Under the pieces are notes generated by a model. The model was not told the origin of the DNA, did not search any database, and saw only the letters and a program-made list of their open reading frames with translations. From Allomyces macrogynus ATCC 38327 (lineage: Eukaryota; Blastocladiomycota; Blastocladiomycetes; Blastocladiales; Blastocladiaceae), in contig GG745377.1 in NCBI GenBank assembly GCA_000151295.1, positions 65,991 through 129,990 on the forward strand: a DNA stretch of 64,000 nucleotides, given 5' to 3'. Below are positions 35,002 through 44,161 of the stretch, in pieces. Every line of letters starts with the position of its first letter. Positions within the stretch are counted from its first letter, which is position 1. Both the position numbers and the translations under genes were made by a program.

Positions 35002-35883
35002 TTACAGCTTGGGCTTCTTTTGCATGCCCTTGAGAATGCCGTCAAGCTTGGTCGCGAGCATCATCTGGCCAGCTATTGAGGTGAACGGGATCGATGTCAG
35101 TTTCATGGCAATGTCGCGACACCAAACGTAAAACCAAAACGGACCAATCTTGAGCTTGCCAGCCATGAACAGCTTCTGCCCGTTGGCCTTGCCCGACGCG
35201 AGCGAGACAAAGTCCTGGTCGGCGATCGTGATGGTCGCGTCGGCCTTGCCCGTCTTGCACGCGCCCTGGTAGACATCGCCAGAGCCGTTCTTGAGGTCGA
35301 GTGTGAACGTGTGTTGCGCGCCGCCAGCCTTGATGTTGAACTGGAAGACAGCCTTGGCCTTCTTGACCGTATCGGCGCGCTCCGTCGGCGACATGGCGTG
35401 CAGGCCAGCGTGGATCTGGCTGAAGATTTGGCTCGACGCGACGCCGTCGACCGTCAGGGCACCTGCCGCCGGCGCGGCAGGTGCAGCAGCCGCGGGGGCA
35501 GCCGCGGGCTTAGCCGCCGCGAGCGCCGGGCGCACGTCCTTGAAGAGGCCATCGAGCTTCATCGCCTGCATCATGTTGCCCGAGACCTTGAGCTTTCCGG
35601 CCATGAACGCCTTCTGCGCGGCGGTCTTGCCTGAGGCAATGTCGGCAAAGACGTCGTCGGCGACGGTGATGGTGATGTCGGGCTTGCCCGACGCAGCACC
35701 CTCGGTCACGGCGCCCGTCGATTTGAGGTCGAGCGCCCACGTCTTCTGCTCGCCCGCGCCGTTCTTGACGTTGAACTGGAAGACGGCGTTGATCTTCTTG
35801 AGCTTGTCGGCCTTTTCGGCGGGCGACGCGGCGTCGACCGAGGTCTTGATGGCCTGGAAAATGGGCGCGGCCTTGAACGTCAT
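35002..35883 (-). CDS. Protein with two tandem SCP2 sterol-carrier domains
   Basis: Two SCP2 lipid-binding domains in tandem joined by an Ala/Pro linker (near residues 118-143). Domain 1 (about 5-115): INAVFQFNVKNG, WALDLKS, KPDITITVADDVF, ASGKTAAQKAFMAGKLKVSG, MKLDGLF. Domain 2 (about 146-269): AVFQFNIKAGGAQHTFTLDL, KADATITIADQDFVSLASGK, NGQKLFMAGKLKI, then MMLATKLDGILKGMQKKPKL. Exons 35145..35883 and 35002..35072 with a 72-base intron (GTCCGT..TAG) give 269 residues and restore KIAGQMMLATKL. The intron has no stop and keeps frame, so a retained form of 293 residues would add a Trp/Phe-rich 24-residue insert. The C-terminal PKL resembles a weak peroxisomal PTS1. Such domains move or present lipids, often in peroxisomes. 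It is divergent to CFAP418. Confidence 0.92.
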   Translation of the reverse strand: MTFKAAPIFQAIKTSVDAASPAEKADKLKKINAVFQFNVKNGAGEQKTWALDLKSTGAVTEGAASGKPDITITVADDVFADIASGKTAAQKAFMAGKLKVSGNMMQAMKLDGLFKDVRPALAAAKPAAAPAAAAPAAPAAGALTVDGVASSQIFSQIHAGLHAMSPTERADTVKKAKAVFQFNIKAGGAQHTFTLDLKNGSGDVYQGACKTGKADATITIADQDFVSLASGKANGQKLFMAGKLKIGPFWFYVWCRDIAMKLTSIPFTSIAGQMMLATKLDGILKGMQKKPKL

Positions 35884-36403
35884 GGTGTGCTGCGGTAGAT
35901 GGGTGCTGGTCTCGTCAAGCGGCTCGCGCGTCAGGGAGAAGGGACCGAATCTGGGTGGGCACGTCGAGGGCGACGGGCCCGCTTTTGATCAGCCTTGGCC
36001 AGATGGTCCCGCCGGGCGGTCTGCTTTCGCCGTCGCCAGCATCGCCATGGCGCGCCGGTTTGCGCGCTGCGGGGTCGTCGGTGCGATCGTCGTTTTTCAA
36101 CGCGTTTTTCACACGGCGGGACGGTGCTCTTGCTGCCTTTTCAGGCATACAGGTGACCGCGTGCGGAGGTCGCGACGTCACAGACAGCGTGCCATGCGTG
36201 ACCGACACGCGACGTGCGAGACTCCCGAAACGCGTCTCCGCTTCCACCCGCTGCCGCGGCCTGCAGGAAGGAGACGCCGGTGCGTCGCGCGCGACAGTCC
36301 GAAACCGTCTCAGTCCCGGGATCACTCGCGCCCGCCACTTGCTGCACTGCCAGAGGCAGACCCGTTCCGGCCCGCTCCAGCACCACTGCAAGTGACCGGC
36401 ACC
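35884..36403. other. Divergent intergenic region, SCP2/CFAP418
   Basis: About 520 GC-rich bases between two start codons, so it should contain both promoters. ORFs crossing it are shadows of composition. No motif is clear. Confidence 0.4.
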
Positions 36404-37338
36404 ATGGCCGACATTGACGAGCTCATCGATAACGTCGAGTCGATCTGGGCAGAGCCCGCGGCCAAGACCGCCACCAGTCTCAGTCCCGCCAAGTCGGCCG
36501 CCACGGCGCGGTCGCACGGATCGCTGACCGGGTCCAACTCGCGGCTGTCCACTGCGTCCGGCATGGCATCGAGTGTTGGCGCGGCCGACGCCGCGTGGAT
36601 CCGTCGCGAGCGGCCGTCGTACGTTCGCTGTCCCTTGCACGCTGGGCGCGCTTGGACGGAAATCTGACGGTCGGCGTCTAGGACGCCCATCGTGACGGGC
36701 GTTCCGCCGCGGCACCTGCACCACCACGGCAGCACGCACGGATCCGCGATCTCGCTGCACGGTACGCCTCCGCGTACGACCGCCGCGAGCGCCGAGGGCG
36801 CGCCACCGCGCCGCAAAGCTGGTGCTGCACCCGACGACGACCTCGACTCGATCCTCGCCGATTTGGCCACCGCACCTCCACCACCGCAACCGGCATCGCA
36901 CTTGGCCACGATCACTGCGTCCCCCGCTGGCTCGCTGCAGCGCACCAAGAACGCAACTGCCCCGATGGTCAAGTGTACGCCAACGCCCGGCGTCCTGTGC
37001 GACCGGTTGCGGTGCACGGCGTGCGACTTCAAGGTCGAGTACTTTGACGGGTCGGCGTGGGATGAAGGGACGCACTTGGATTACTTGTTTTTCCGCAACA
37101 ATACGCCGAACCGGAACGTCCTCGCGCAGCGGCTCGTGCAGATGCAGGGTACGCGTGTCTCAAGCGGGGGTCTCAAATGCGCAGGCGGCTGATCATTGCG
37201 CGCGGATCGTTGGTAGACATGACGGCGCTCTGCTGCCAGTGTTCGTGGGCGTCAGTCGTGACCCGCGCACCGACTTGCTCCACCACGTCGTGGGTGTGTG
37301 CGGGACACGCATTGCGGGGGAACGGTGCAGCGCCGTGA
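36404..37338 (+). CDS. CFAP418: CFAP418 (C8orf37) orthologue, cilium-associated
   Basis: Three exons, 36404..36618, 36682..37148 and 37217..37338, give 267 residues; human C8orf37 has 207. The N-terminus MADIDELIDNVESIWA matches the family start, and DDDLDSILADL in the middle matches the second conserved acidic motif. The C-terminal domain is clear: LRCTACDFKVEYFDG, WDEGTHLDYLFFRNNTPN, LAQRLVQMQ, then after a 68-base intron LCCQCSWASV and SWVCAGH. The four-Cys pattern (C-x2-C and C-x-C) is kept. The linker is longer and Ser/Pro/His-rich. In animals the protein is linked to photoreceptor and ciliary function. Its presence suggests that this fungus builds a flagellum. The 3' end is close to the converging POLD4 copy A (144 bases). 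Confidence 0.9.
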
Positions 37339-37481
37339 CGGAGGGACTCGGGATCGCTGGACGATGGACGAGACTGCCGAACGACAACATGACGCGACGT
37401 GCAATAGACTGCCGTTTTGGCTCCTCCACCCTGTATTCTGTTCTCCGCCGCGCCAGCGCGACTTTCCACCCCGTCGACATT

Positions 37482-38217
37482 TCACAGCAACAACTCAGCA
37501 CACCCTTGCGACAACGACTCCACCACATCCCGCGCCGCGACCGCGTTCCAGATTGGATTCTTTGGGTCTCGCTCGTGCACCAACGTCGCGGCACGCAAGA
37601 TCGCGCCAATGTCGGCGGGCGGCGCGAGATGGTACCGGTGCGCGCGCTCCCACCGCGTGAGTCGCGATACGCCAACGCGCGGGCCGTAGGTGAGGTCGAG
37701 GTCGAACCGGTGCAGCGCCGCAAGGGTCGATTTGGCGCGCGAGGGTGGGATGAAGTGCGCTAGATGTCGAGTCAGGGGGATCAGTCTGCGTCACTGAAAG
37801 CGAAAGAGGATAGAGGTGCGGCAGACCTTGGAGAAGAGCGACGGCCGCGTCCAGGTCGGACGGCGTGTCGCGCGCGGCAGAGCTGGCGGTCCGCGTCGCG
37901 GGCCCCACGAACGACTTGGTGTCGCGATCGTGCGGGTGTCGGATCGTGTCCAACTCGGCCGCGCGAGCCGCGTCGTGGCTCTCCACCACCACGTTGGCCC
38001 GCGCCTTGGCGTTGGGCGTCTCGGGCGGCGACGGCAGGTGGTTCTCCGTGCTGGCGCCGCCAGCGGCATGGTGTGCCGGCGGCGTGTTGTGCCGAAAGTG
38101 TGGTGGTCCTGACGCGGTCCGCAAGAAGTAGTGTTGCAGGTCGCGCTGGCCGCGGTTGGCGGCCGGCGCGGCGCGCGGTTTCGCCGCGGCCGAAGATGTT
38201 GATTTGGCGCGCTTCAT
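37482..38217 (-). CDS. POLD4: DNA polymerase delta small subunit p12 (POLD4/Cdm1), copy A
   Basis: Exons 37827..38217 and 37482..37759 on the minus strand (67-base intron, GTCTGC..TAG) give 222 residues. The conserved C-terminal domain follows the junction: IPPSRAKSTLAALHRFDLDL, TYGPRVGVSRLTRWERA, HLAPPADIGAILRA, and NPIWNAVAARDVVESL, matching human p12 (FDLAWQYGPCTGITRLQRW). The N-terminal 130 residues are long, basic and disordered, starting MKRAKS. At residues 24-31 they carry QRDLQHYF, a canonical PCNA-interacting PIP box (Q-x2-L-x2-Y-F). p12 stabilises the four-subunit polymerase. A second paralogue lies divergently at 39771-40654. The upstream frame is open to 38565, but MKRAKS is the better start. 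Confidence 0.9.
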
Positions 38218-39770
38218 GGTGTTTGGGGCCAAAGGCAAGCACGACCGGGCGAGTTTGGTGAATGATTTGCACAGGAAAGAAGCAGCGCTCGACTCGGGTC
38301 GGTCGCGATGGCAACGACCTTTGGCGAGCCACACACATCCTCTCATCTCCAACCCACCACCACCACCACCACCGCCACCATCGCACCCCACTTGAAGACT
38401 CTCGGCGAACTTGCGCCCCGCACCCGCACTTGATCCTCCGACGACTCTCGCGCGTCGGATCCCACCTTCCGCGGCACCGATCACGCCGAATCTGCCATCC
38501 ATCCACGATCCATCACCTTCTCCACCATGTCGCACCCTCCCCGCTCGCAACTCCGACCGAAGCAACCAATCTGGCCCCGTTCGAGCTGCTCGAGCTCTAA
38601 TGGGACGAGAGCGACGTGGAACACGTCACCGAGGCCGACGCGGTCCGTGCACGTCGCGGAGGATGGAATTGAGACGCCGATGGTGGACGGCATCGGAAAT
38701 TAGGCGCTGGACGCCACGATGCGGTCTGACCTGACCGCGGGCGTGCCTGAGACCGAGATCAGCGCGGGCATCATGGCCGCGCAGGAATGGACTGATGAGT
38801 TGCACGGCGCACCGCTCTTTACGCCGCTCTACCAGGAGACGACCGCGTGGAGCGATGAAGCGGTACCGTTGCGGTCTCAAAATGGAACAGCGCCGCGCGT
38901 GCATACACGCTCATTCAGTGTCGACGTGCAGATTCGACCAAAATCGATCGCCGGCAACTTGTCGCGTCCGCTCGCGGCGACCGATAGGTCATGCCGGGGC
39001 GCAACGGCCGGTCAAGCTACGGGGCCGAGATCGACGGCGCCGAGTCGCGCTTCAGCGAGCAAGGTATGATTGGAAGTGCTGTGGATCTGCTTGAAGTCCC
39101 CCACGAACTGAGCTGACCTGCATCGCCTCATCGTTCAGGTCATCCCGGCCGCCGAGTGCTCAAACAAGACCGACGTCGCGGCCGGACCCGGCACCGGCTG
39201 TCTCACGCGCAGGAAAGCGTGTTGCGTCGCGGTGCAAGACTCAGCCTTCGACCTGTTTGTCGCGGGTGCGGAAGAAGTTCGCAAGGACTTTGTCACCGCC
39301 GACCAAGGGTTGCGCGCCTCGCGCCGTTCCGGGACAGCGGCCGCCGCGTAGTACGGCGCGTCGGTGACCGGTCTGGGAAGGGAGGGGAGGGGCTCGCGTG
39401 GGATGAGCGCTGATGACTCGTGTGATTCTTTCGGAGCGGCCGGAAGGGATGGGGGAGAGACTATCACCTCCGAGCAAAAGACAACGTTTCGCTGTGATTT
39501 ACTCTTCTTCGAAAACACCATCAAACGCCTTTTCTGAGCCGGCGTGGTGGCCAGCAACTCGAACAGACTTGGAGGCGACTTGAAGTTAGTGGAGAGAACG
39601 GGTTTTGTGGCTTGTCCGCGAGAGCGGCCTGGGGACGTGACCGCGTTTGGGCTGGTTTCGCTGTTTTCGCTCCAGCATCGGCTCCGTCGCCAACTTGAAA
39701 CCGAATCCGATCGACTCCCGCCATTTGCACACGACCTGACCACTTCCAAGCTCTCGCACCAGTCGCAGTC
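38218..39770. other. 1.55 kb between the divergent POLD4 copies
   Basis: Holds the upstream regions of both p12 genes and an unassigned coding-like stretch at 38527-39351 (separate entry). A (CCA)n-like tract lies at 38346-38390. Confidence 0.4.
38527..39351 (+). pseudogene. Unassigned coding-like region, possibly degenerate
   Basis: Plus-strand segments look like protein but do not form one clean frame. One frame reads APFELLEL, a stop, then WDESDVEHVTEADAVR. Another reads VAEDGIETPMVDGIGN, a TAG at about 38702, then TAGVPETEISAGIMAAQEW and LFTPLYQETTAWSDEA. Possible introns follow (GTACCG near 38871, GTATGA near 39063), and a last open segment from about 39139 (VIPAAECSNKTDVAAGPGTG, FDLFVAGAEEVRKDF) ends at the TAG at 39349-39351. 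I do not recognise a family. It may be a decayed gene or a real gene whose exons I have not resolved. Confidence 0.3.
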
Positions 39771-40654
39771 ATGTCCAGCAACGACCGCCCGCGCGCCGCT
39801 ACGGCCGCAGGCAAGAAATCCGCGTCGCCGTCGCCAGCGCGCGGCAAGTCGGCCACCGCGAGCAGCAGCGCGCCGCGTCGCACGGGATCCGTCTCGAGCA
39901 ACTCCACGAAAAAGGCCTCGGGCGGCGAGCTGTCGATTGCGCACTACTATACGCGCGCCAAGTCGTCGACCGCACCGACGACCAAGAAAGCGTCCTCGAC
40001 GTCGTCGAGCAGCGCCAAGCTGACGGTTGAGGCGCCGCATGAGGAGTCGACGAAGGATGATGGCGAGCTGCCGCAGTTGACGCCAACGGAGGCCAAGGAC
40101 GCTGCAAAGCACTTGCCGTCGCCGACCAAGACGCCCGCGGCGGCGAGCACGGGCAAGCGGCCGTGTGCCGGTGGGGAAAAGGAGGGCGTGGATCCCCCCA
40201 AGCGGCCGCGGCTCCGTGGCGCCGAGGAAAGCCGTGCCGATGGCACCAAGGTCACCGCTGGGCCCGTCCCCGACGTCTCGCTCGACCTCGATCGCGCCGT
40301 GGTGATTCTTCGCGGTACGCTCCCGCTTCGCTTCCTCTCCTCCGCCAACCTCGTGTCTCACCCCTTCTCGCTCCACCAGAGCACCTGGTCCCACCCGCGC
40401 GTGCCAAGTCGACCCTCGCGTCACTGCGCGCGTTTGACCTCGATCTAAAGTACGGCCCGTGCGTCGGAATCGAACGTCTCGTGCGCTGGAACCGTGCCGC
40501 CAAGTTCCATCTCGCGCCACCCGCCGATCTGGGCCCAGTTCTCCGCGCCGCGGCATTTGTCAACAAGCAAGACCCGCGGCATCCGGTCTGGGACGCGGTA
40601 CCGGCGCGCGACGTGATCGAGTCGCTGTTTGTGGGGTATGCTGACGTGATGTGA
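39771..40654 (+). CDS. POLD4: DNA polymerase delta small subunit p12 (POLD4/Cdm1), copy B
   Basis: Exons 39771..40314 and 40380..40654 (65-base intron, GTACGC..CAG) give 272 residues. The C-terminal p12 domain is clear: LVPPARAKSTLASLRAFDLD, KYGPCVGIERLVRWNRA, HLAPPADLGPVLRA, and HPVWDAVPARDVIESLF. It shares about 48 of 74 aligned residues with copy A by eye. The intron sits at the same place in the protein in both copies, which supports a duplication. The N-terminus is a long Ser/Thr/Ala/Lys-rich disordered region. In the position of copy A's PIP box it has ELSIAHYY (53-60): the hydrophobic and double aromatic positions are kept but Gln is replaced by Glu. A basic patch PPKRPRLRG near 145 may be a nuclear signal. 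Confidence 0.9.
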
Positions 40655-41098
40655 GCGGGAAGCGCGGGAGAAGTGTTGGACAGGGTGGGGAGCTGGCGGG
40701 AGCTGGCCCAGCCATTTCGGCTTTTCATGGGAGTGTGGGAAGGTGGGCGATGGGTAAAGAATCGACAAACCGTTCTCAGATTGACGCTGCCATTTTCCGA
40801 CAATGACAGCGATACACCAAGGAAAGAGTGGACGTGTGCGGGGAGATGATGCTCTACATTGGTAGTTCTGACTTGGCGTGTTGTGGCGAGGGCCCAGTTC
40901 GTAGTAGCACTTCAGCCAGGTTTTGTGGTTGGCGCTTTGGCCCTCGACGGCCATTGCCAAGTCGCCACAGACGCGTCCTCCACGTCCTGTTGATGCCAGC
41001 AGCCATCTTCCTCCCACATCTCGAGTCTACCACCATCGACATCATCCGCCAGCACCATCTGCATCAACATCCTTTGATCCTCGCCGCGATTGTCAAAC
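40655..41098. other. Intergenic, nothing recognised
   Basis: About 440 bases between POLD4 copy B and the second F-box/LRR locus. GC is lower than in the genes to the left. No features seen. Confidence 0.4.
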
Positions 41099-42557
41099 AT
41101 GGAGTCCACTGCAGTCGGCTTACCTCACCAGACGCTGTCATTCGACTGGCTCCCCGAAGTCGTACTCTTGCGCACTATTGAGCTTGTTGCCACTGAAGCC
41201 AGCCGCTTCTCGCGTCGTTTCACCAAAATGTTGACATTGATTCATCTTGCGCTCGCTGCGCCTGGGTTTTATGCGCCATGTCGACTGATCGAGACTCGCT
41301 TGGCCCTCGCACTCCCCTGTTCTGGTCCCTCCGTTCTGCCAACAACTTGCGATTGCCCATGGAATCATGCCCTTGTACTGCATTATGATCCCCCACTCGG
41401 CCGAGGACCTGTCGCTTGATTTGCATAACTGGTTCCCTACTGACAGCAACAGCCAGTTCTTGGCCCATCTTGGGACACTTCATCATTTGAGGCGATTCTC
41501 TCTCACCATGAATGATGTTTTCCTGTCCCATTATGCTCATGGCGCCAGCTTCTCGCTCCTATTTGCCAGTCTTCCACGCTCAGTCACGACGCACTGTCTC
41601 CAGTCTGGCCAACTCTGCAATTTCCAACCTGAGACCCTTGAAGCGGTTGCACGACTGATTCGCCATTTGCCCTTGCTCGCATCATTCAATTGCCACTTCC
41701 AGAGGTGGCCAACCTCGACATTCTCTTGACGGCGCAGCCCCAGACCCGACTCACCTTCCTGGGTTTGGACTTTGCGCATGATATCCCTGGTCGCGAACCT
41801 CTTGATGCGGTGTCGCCTGGTCTCGCGGCCAGTTTCGCGCTGGTGGTCGAGGAGCTGCACGTTGATGGATGTGACACGCGCAAACGGAGAGACACCCACC
41901 ACATCAATGGAAGGCCGTGATTGCATCTCTCCTGCTTGCGACGCGAGAGATCCGTCTCTCTCTGCAGGTTCCATGGAAATGCTCCCAGCTCCGGCTAGCC
42001 CCAGCACTCGAGAGTCTTGTTATTATGACACCAAGTGTGATCGATATGCATGTCCTTCTTGCGAAACTCCCTGCATCATTGACCACGCTGAAGTTGTGCT
42101 GGATCCCCAACTGGATCTGCCACAAAGTGAAAGTCCTGGCGCCCCACATTCCCAAGCACTTGGAGGTCTTGACGCTTTCAAGAGGGTTGGTATTGGATCA
42201 TCTCCAGATGCTTGAACTGGTGTGGCCCACCGCATTGCGCAAACTTCACTTGCTCGGAAATTACCTGAGAACTGGACTCGCCACCTTCCCATGGGACTGT
42301 GCAACCTCGGTCTGGGCTTGAACTATGAGCTGGACGGGCTCAAGCAATCGATCGAGTGGGTTCATCAGCTTCCCGTGACGCTGCGCGATTTGAGGATGGC
42401 TTACACCAAGTTTGACGACCGCATGGCGCATGTGTTGTTGGACTGGATGCCAACGCAGGAGACGGCCTGGAGACGAATGAGTCTTAAATTTGAGGAAAAG
42501 AACGTGTCGGCGGATGTGATGGGGCTGTTGAAGGCCAAGTATTTGGTCGTTGGTTGA
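41099..42557 (+). pseudogene. Degenerate F-box/leucine-rich-repeat family locus, copy B
   Basis: Opens with ATG at 41099 and an F-box-like segment (FDWLPEVVLLRTIELVA, LIHLALAAPGFYAPC), then changes plus frame several times: LRRFSLTMNDVFL and LLFASLPRSV near 41480-41590, LRLAPALESLVIM near 41990, LVWPTALRKLHLLGNYL near 42220, and a final block near 42390-42557 with TKFDDRMAHVLLDWMPT and NVSADVMGLLKAKYLV. Each block has a counterpart in the same order at 28194-29964. Neighbouring frames overlap or abut by a few bases, which fits indels. Leucine spacing of about 22-24 residues suggests leucine-rich repeats. No intact product can be read. Confidence 0.65.
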
Positions 42558-44161
42558 AACTCCAGGGCTTGTGGCTCATGCAGGTTCTCCCAAGGCAAGA
42601 AATTTCAGCGCAATGCTGTTCTTTTTGACCGTTCTAGATTGTCGGTACCCCTCATTTGGCGCTTTCGCCTTGGCAGCGTGCCCACCTTTTGTTGGCTGGT
42701 CTTCGAAATGAATGCTGAAAGGACTCCACACCAGCGCTTCATGCTTGTGAGCGGGAAACGAGAATGCATCATGATCATGTCGAGGTTTTGACTTGCTTGG
42801 CGAGAAACATGGTCCGCGATGATGATGATGGAAGAGGAGCTCATGTGCGTGGTTCGCAAAATAAGGCCGATACGCATGTTGACGACGCTTGGAGACTGCC
42901 GTCCACATGTTCCATCACGATGTTGGCAACAAAAAAAAGTGGCCCAAGTGGCAGACTGACCGAACAGAACAGGGTCGAAACGCTGTGACATGGTGAAGCG
43001 AGAATGTACTTGTGAAGAAGGATTTCATGATGGTGCGCGTGCGTGATGATCATGCACACTGGTGGAATGGTTTGCAAAGCAGCGAAGTGAATGCCGAAAT
43101 CAACAGTCAACAAACAAGATACTCCTTCTGAATCCGTTTGCCGAGCCACGAGCGACATGGCAGAGCTTCCACAACAACCGGGCAAAATGAGCAGCCGATC
43201 CAGCTCGAAGCAGCCGAAATGCAGTCCGGGAGCGTGCAAGCGCGCCGACGCAATCACAATCCACCCAACCATGGTGCCGATAGACTCTGCAGCGACTGAT
43301 GCCGCTCTCCGCAGGTCAGAAATCGAGGACCCTTCGACCCGGATCCGCAGCGGGCGATCCGGAACAACGTCACCGAGGACAGGAGGAGCGCGAGGAAAGA
43401 AGTGGTACGTCCGGCGCTATAAATCCAAGGTGAATTTGGCCATCTGGCAACAGCTTTGACGCGTCTCCCAGCAGATAAACGTCGACGTCCACCTTCACTT
43501 CGCGCTTGATTCGCATATCCACGATATGAGCCACACCAGGCGAGCGAATGGCAATCATCTCCCATAGCAGGTCCATTTTCGGCGCCGGCAGTTCGTCTGC
43601 GACAACGTTACCGAGTTCATCAGGCCGTGGGAAGAGGACACGTCGAGATCGCCTGGGAGACGACGAGCGGGTGCCTGCAAGTTCAAAGCGGCCGTGTCTG
43701 CTGGAGCGACAGGCGAGGGCATGATGCTCGTGGATGGCGCCGCTGTGGCGCTCGAGGATGGCCGCGCGCTGCGATTTGAGCGTTGAGAACCACGTCGGTG
43801 GGTCATGATGCCAATTGGACGGCAATGGTCGCGTCGACAAGAGCGAGCGCGTTGCTGAAGACGGTGGCACAGCGTGATTACAGGTTCTGTCGCGACCGAG
43901 CGCCGTGTGTCATTTGACTGCACAGGGAAAGACATGGCGGTGCGACAAGCAGAGACGTTGTCTTCAGTGACGTGGATGCGTGCCCTTAGTGAGTTGGTGG
44001 TTGGTCTTGGTGCCCTTCGCATCTCGCCGCCTTGCAGCCACAGAAACTGCGCGTATCGTCAACACTCCATACGTTTCCAAACTTGCTGCAGCCGTCCAAG
44101 CGACATTTTGACCGGCCTTGCTCAACGGTCCCGAGGGCCCTGTTGCAACATTGCTCCCATC
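42558..44161. other. Intergenic, 1.6 kb, one weak ORF
   Basis: Between the F-box copy B and the P-type ATPase. A plus ORF at 43091-43459 and minus ORFs occur; only the minus ORF at 43370-43870 looks somewhat protein-like (separate entry). Confidence 0.4.
43370..43870 (-). CDS. Hypothetical ORF, uncertain
   Basis: A 166-residue minus ORF. Its second half, DELPAPKMDLLWEMIAIRSP followed by VDMRIKREVKVDVDVYLLGD, has the mixed hydrophobic/charged pattern of a folded protein; the first half is Ser/Arg-rich and may be non-coding. I recognise no family. It is divergent from the ATPase, about 290 bases from its start. Confidence 0.3.
   Translation of the reverse strand: MPPSSATRSLLSTRPLPSNWHHDPPTWFSTLKSQRAAILERHSGAIHEHHALACRSSRHGRFELAGTRSSSPRRSRRVLFPRPDELGNVVADELPAPKMDLLWEMIAIRSPGVAHIVDMRIKREVKVDVDVYLLGDASKLLPDGQIHLGFIAPDVPLLSSRSSCPR

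Noticed and set aside
35291..36667. 458-residue plus ORF covering the SCP2 gene and start of CFAP418
   Set aside because: It runs antisense to the well-supported SCP2 domains and overlaps CFAP418 out of its exon frame.
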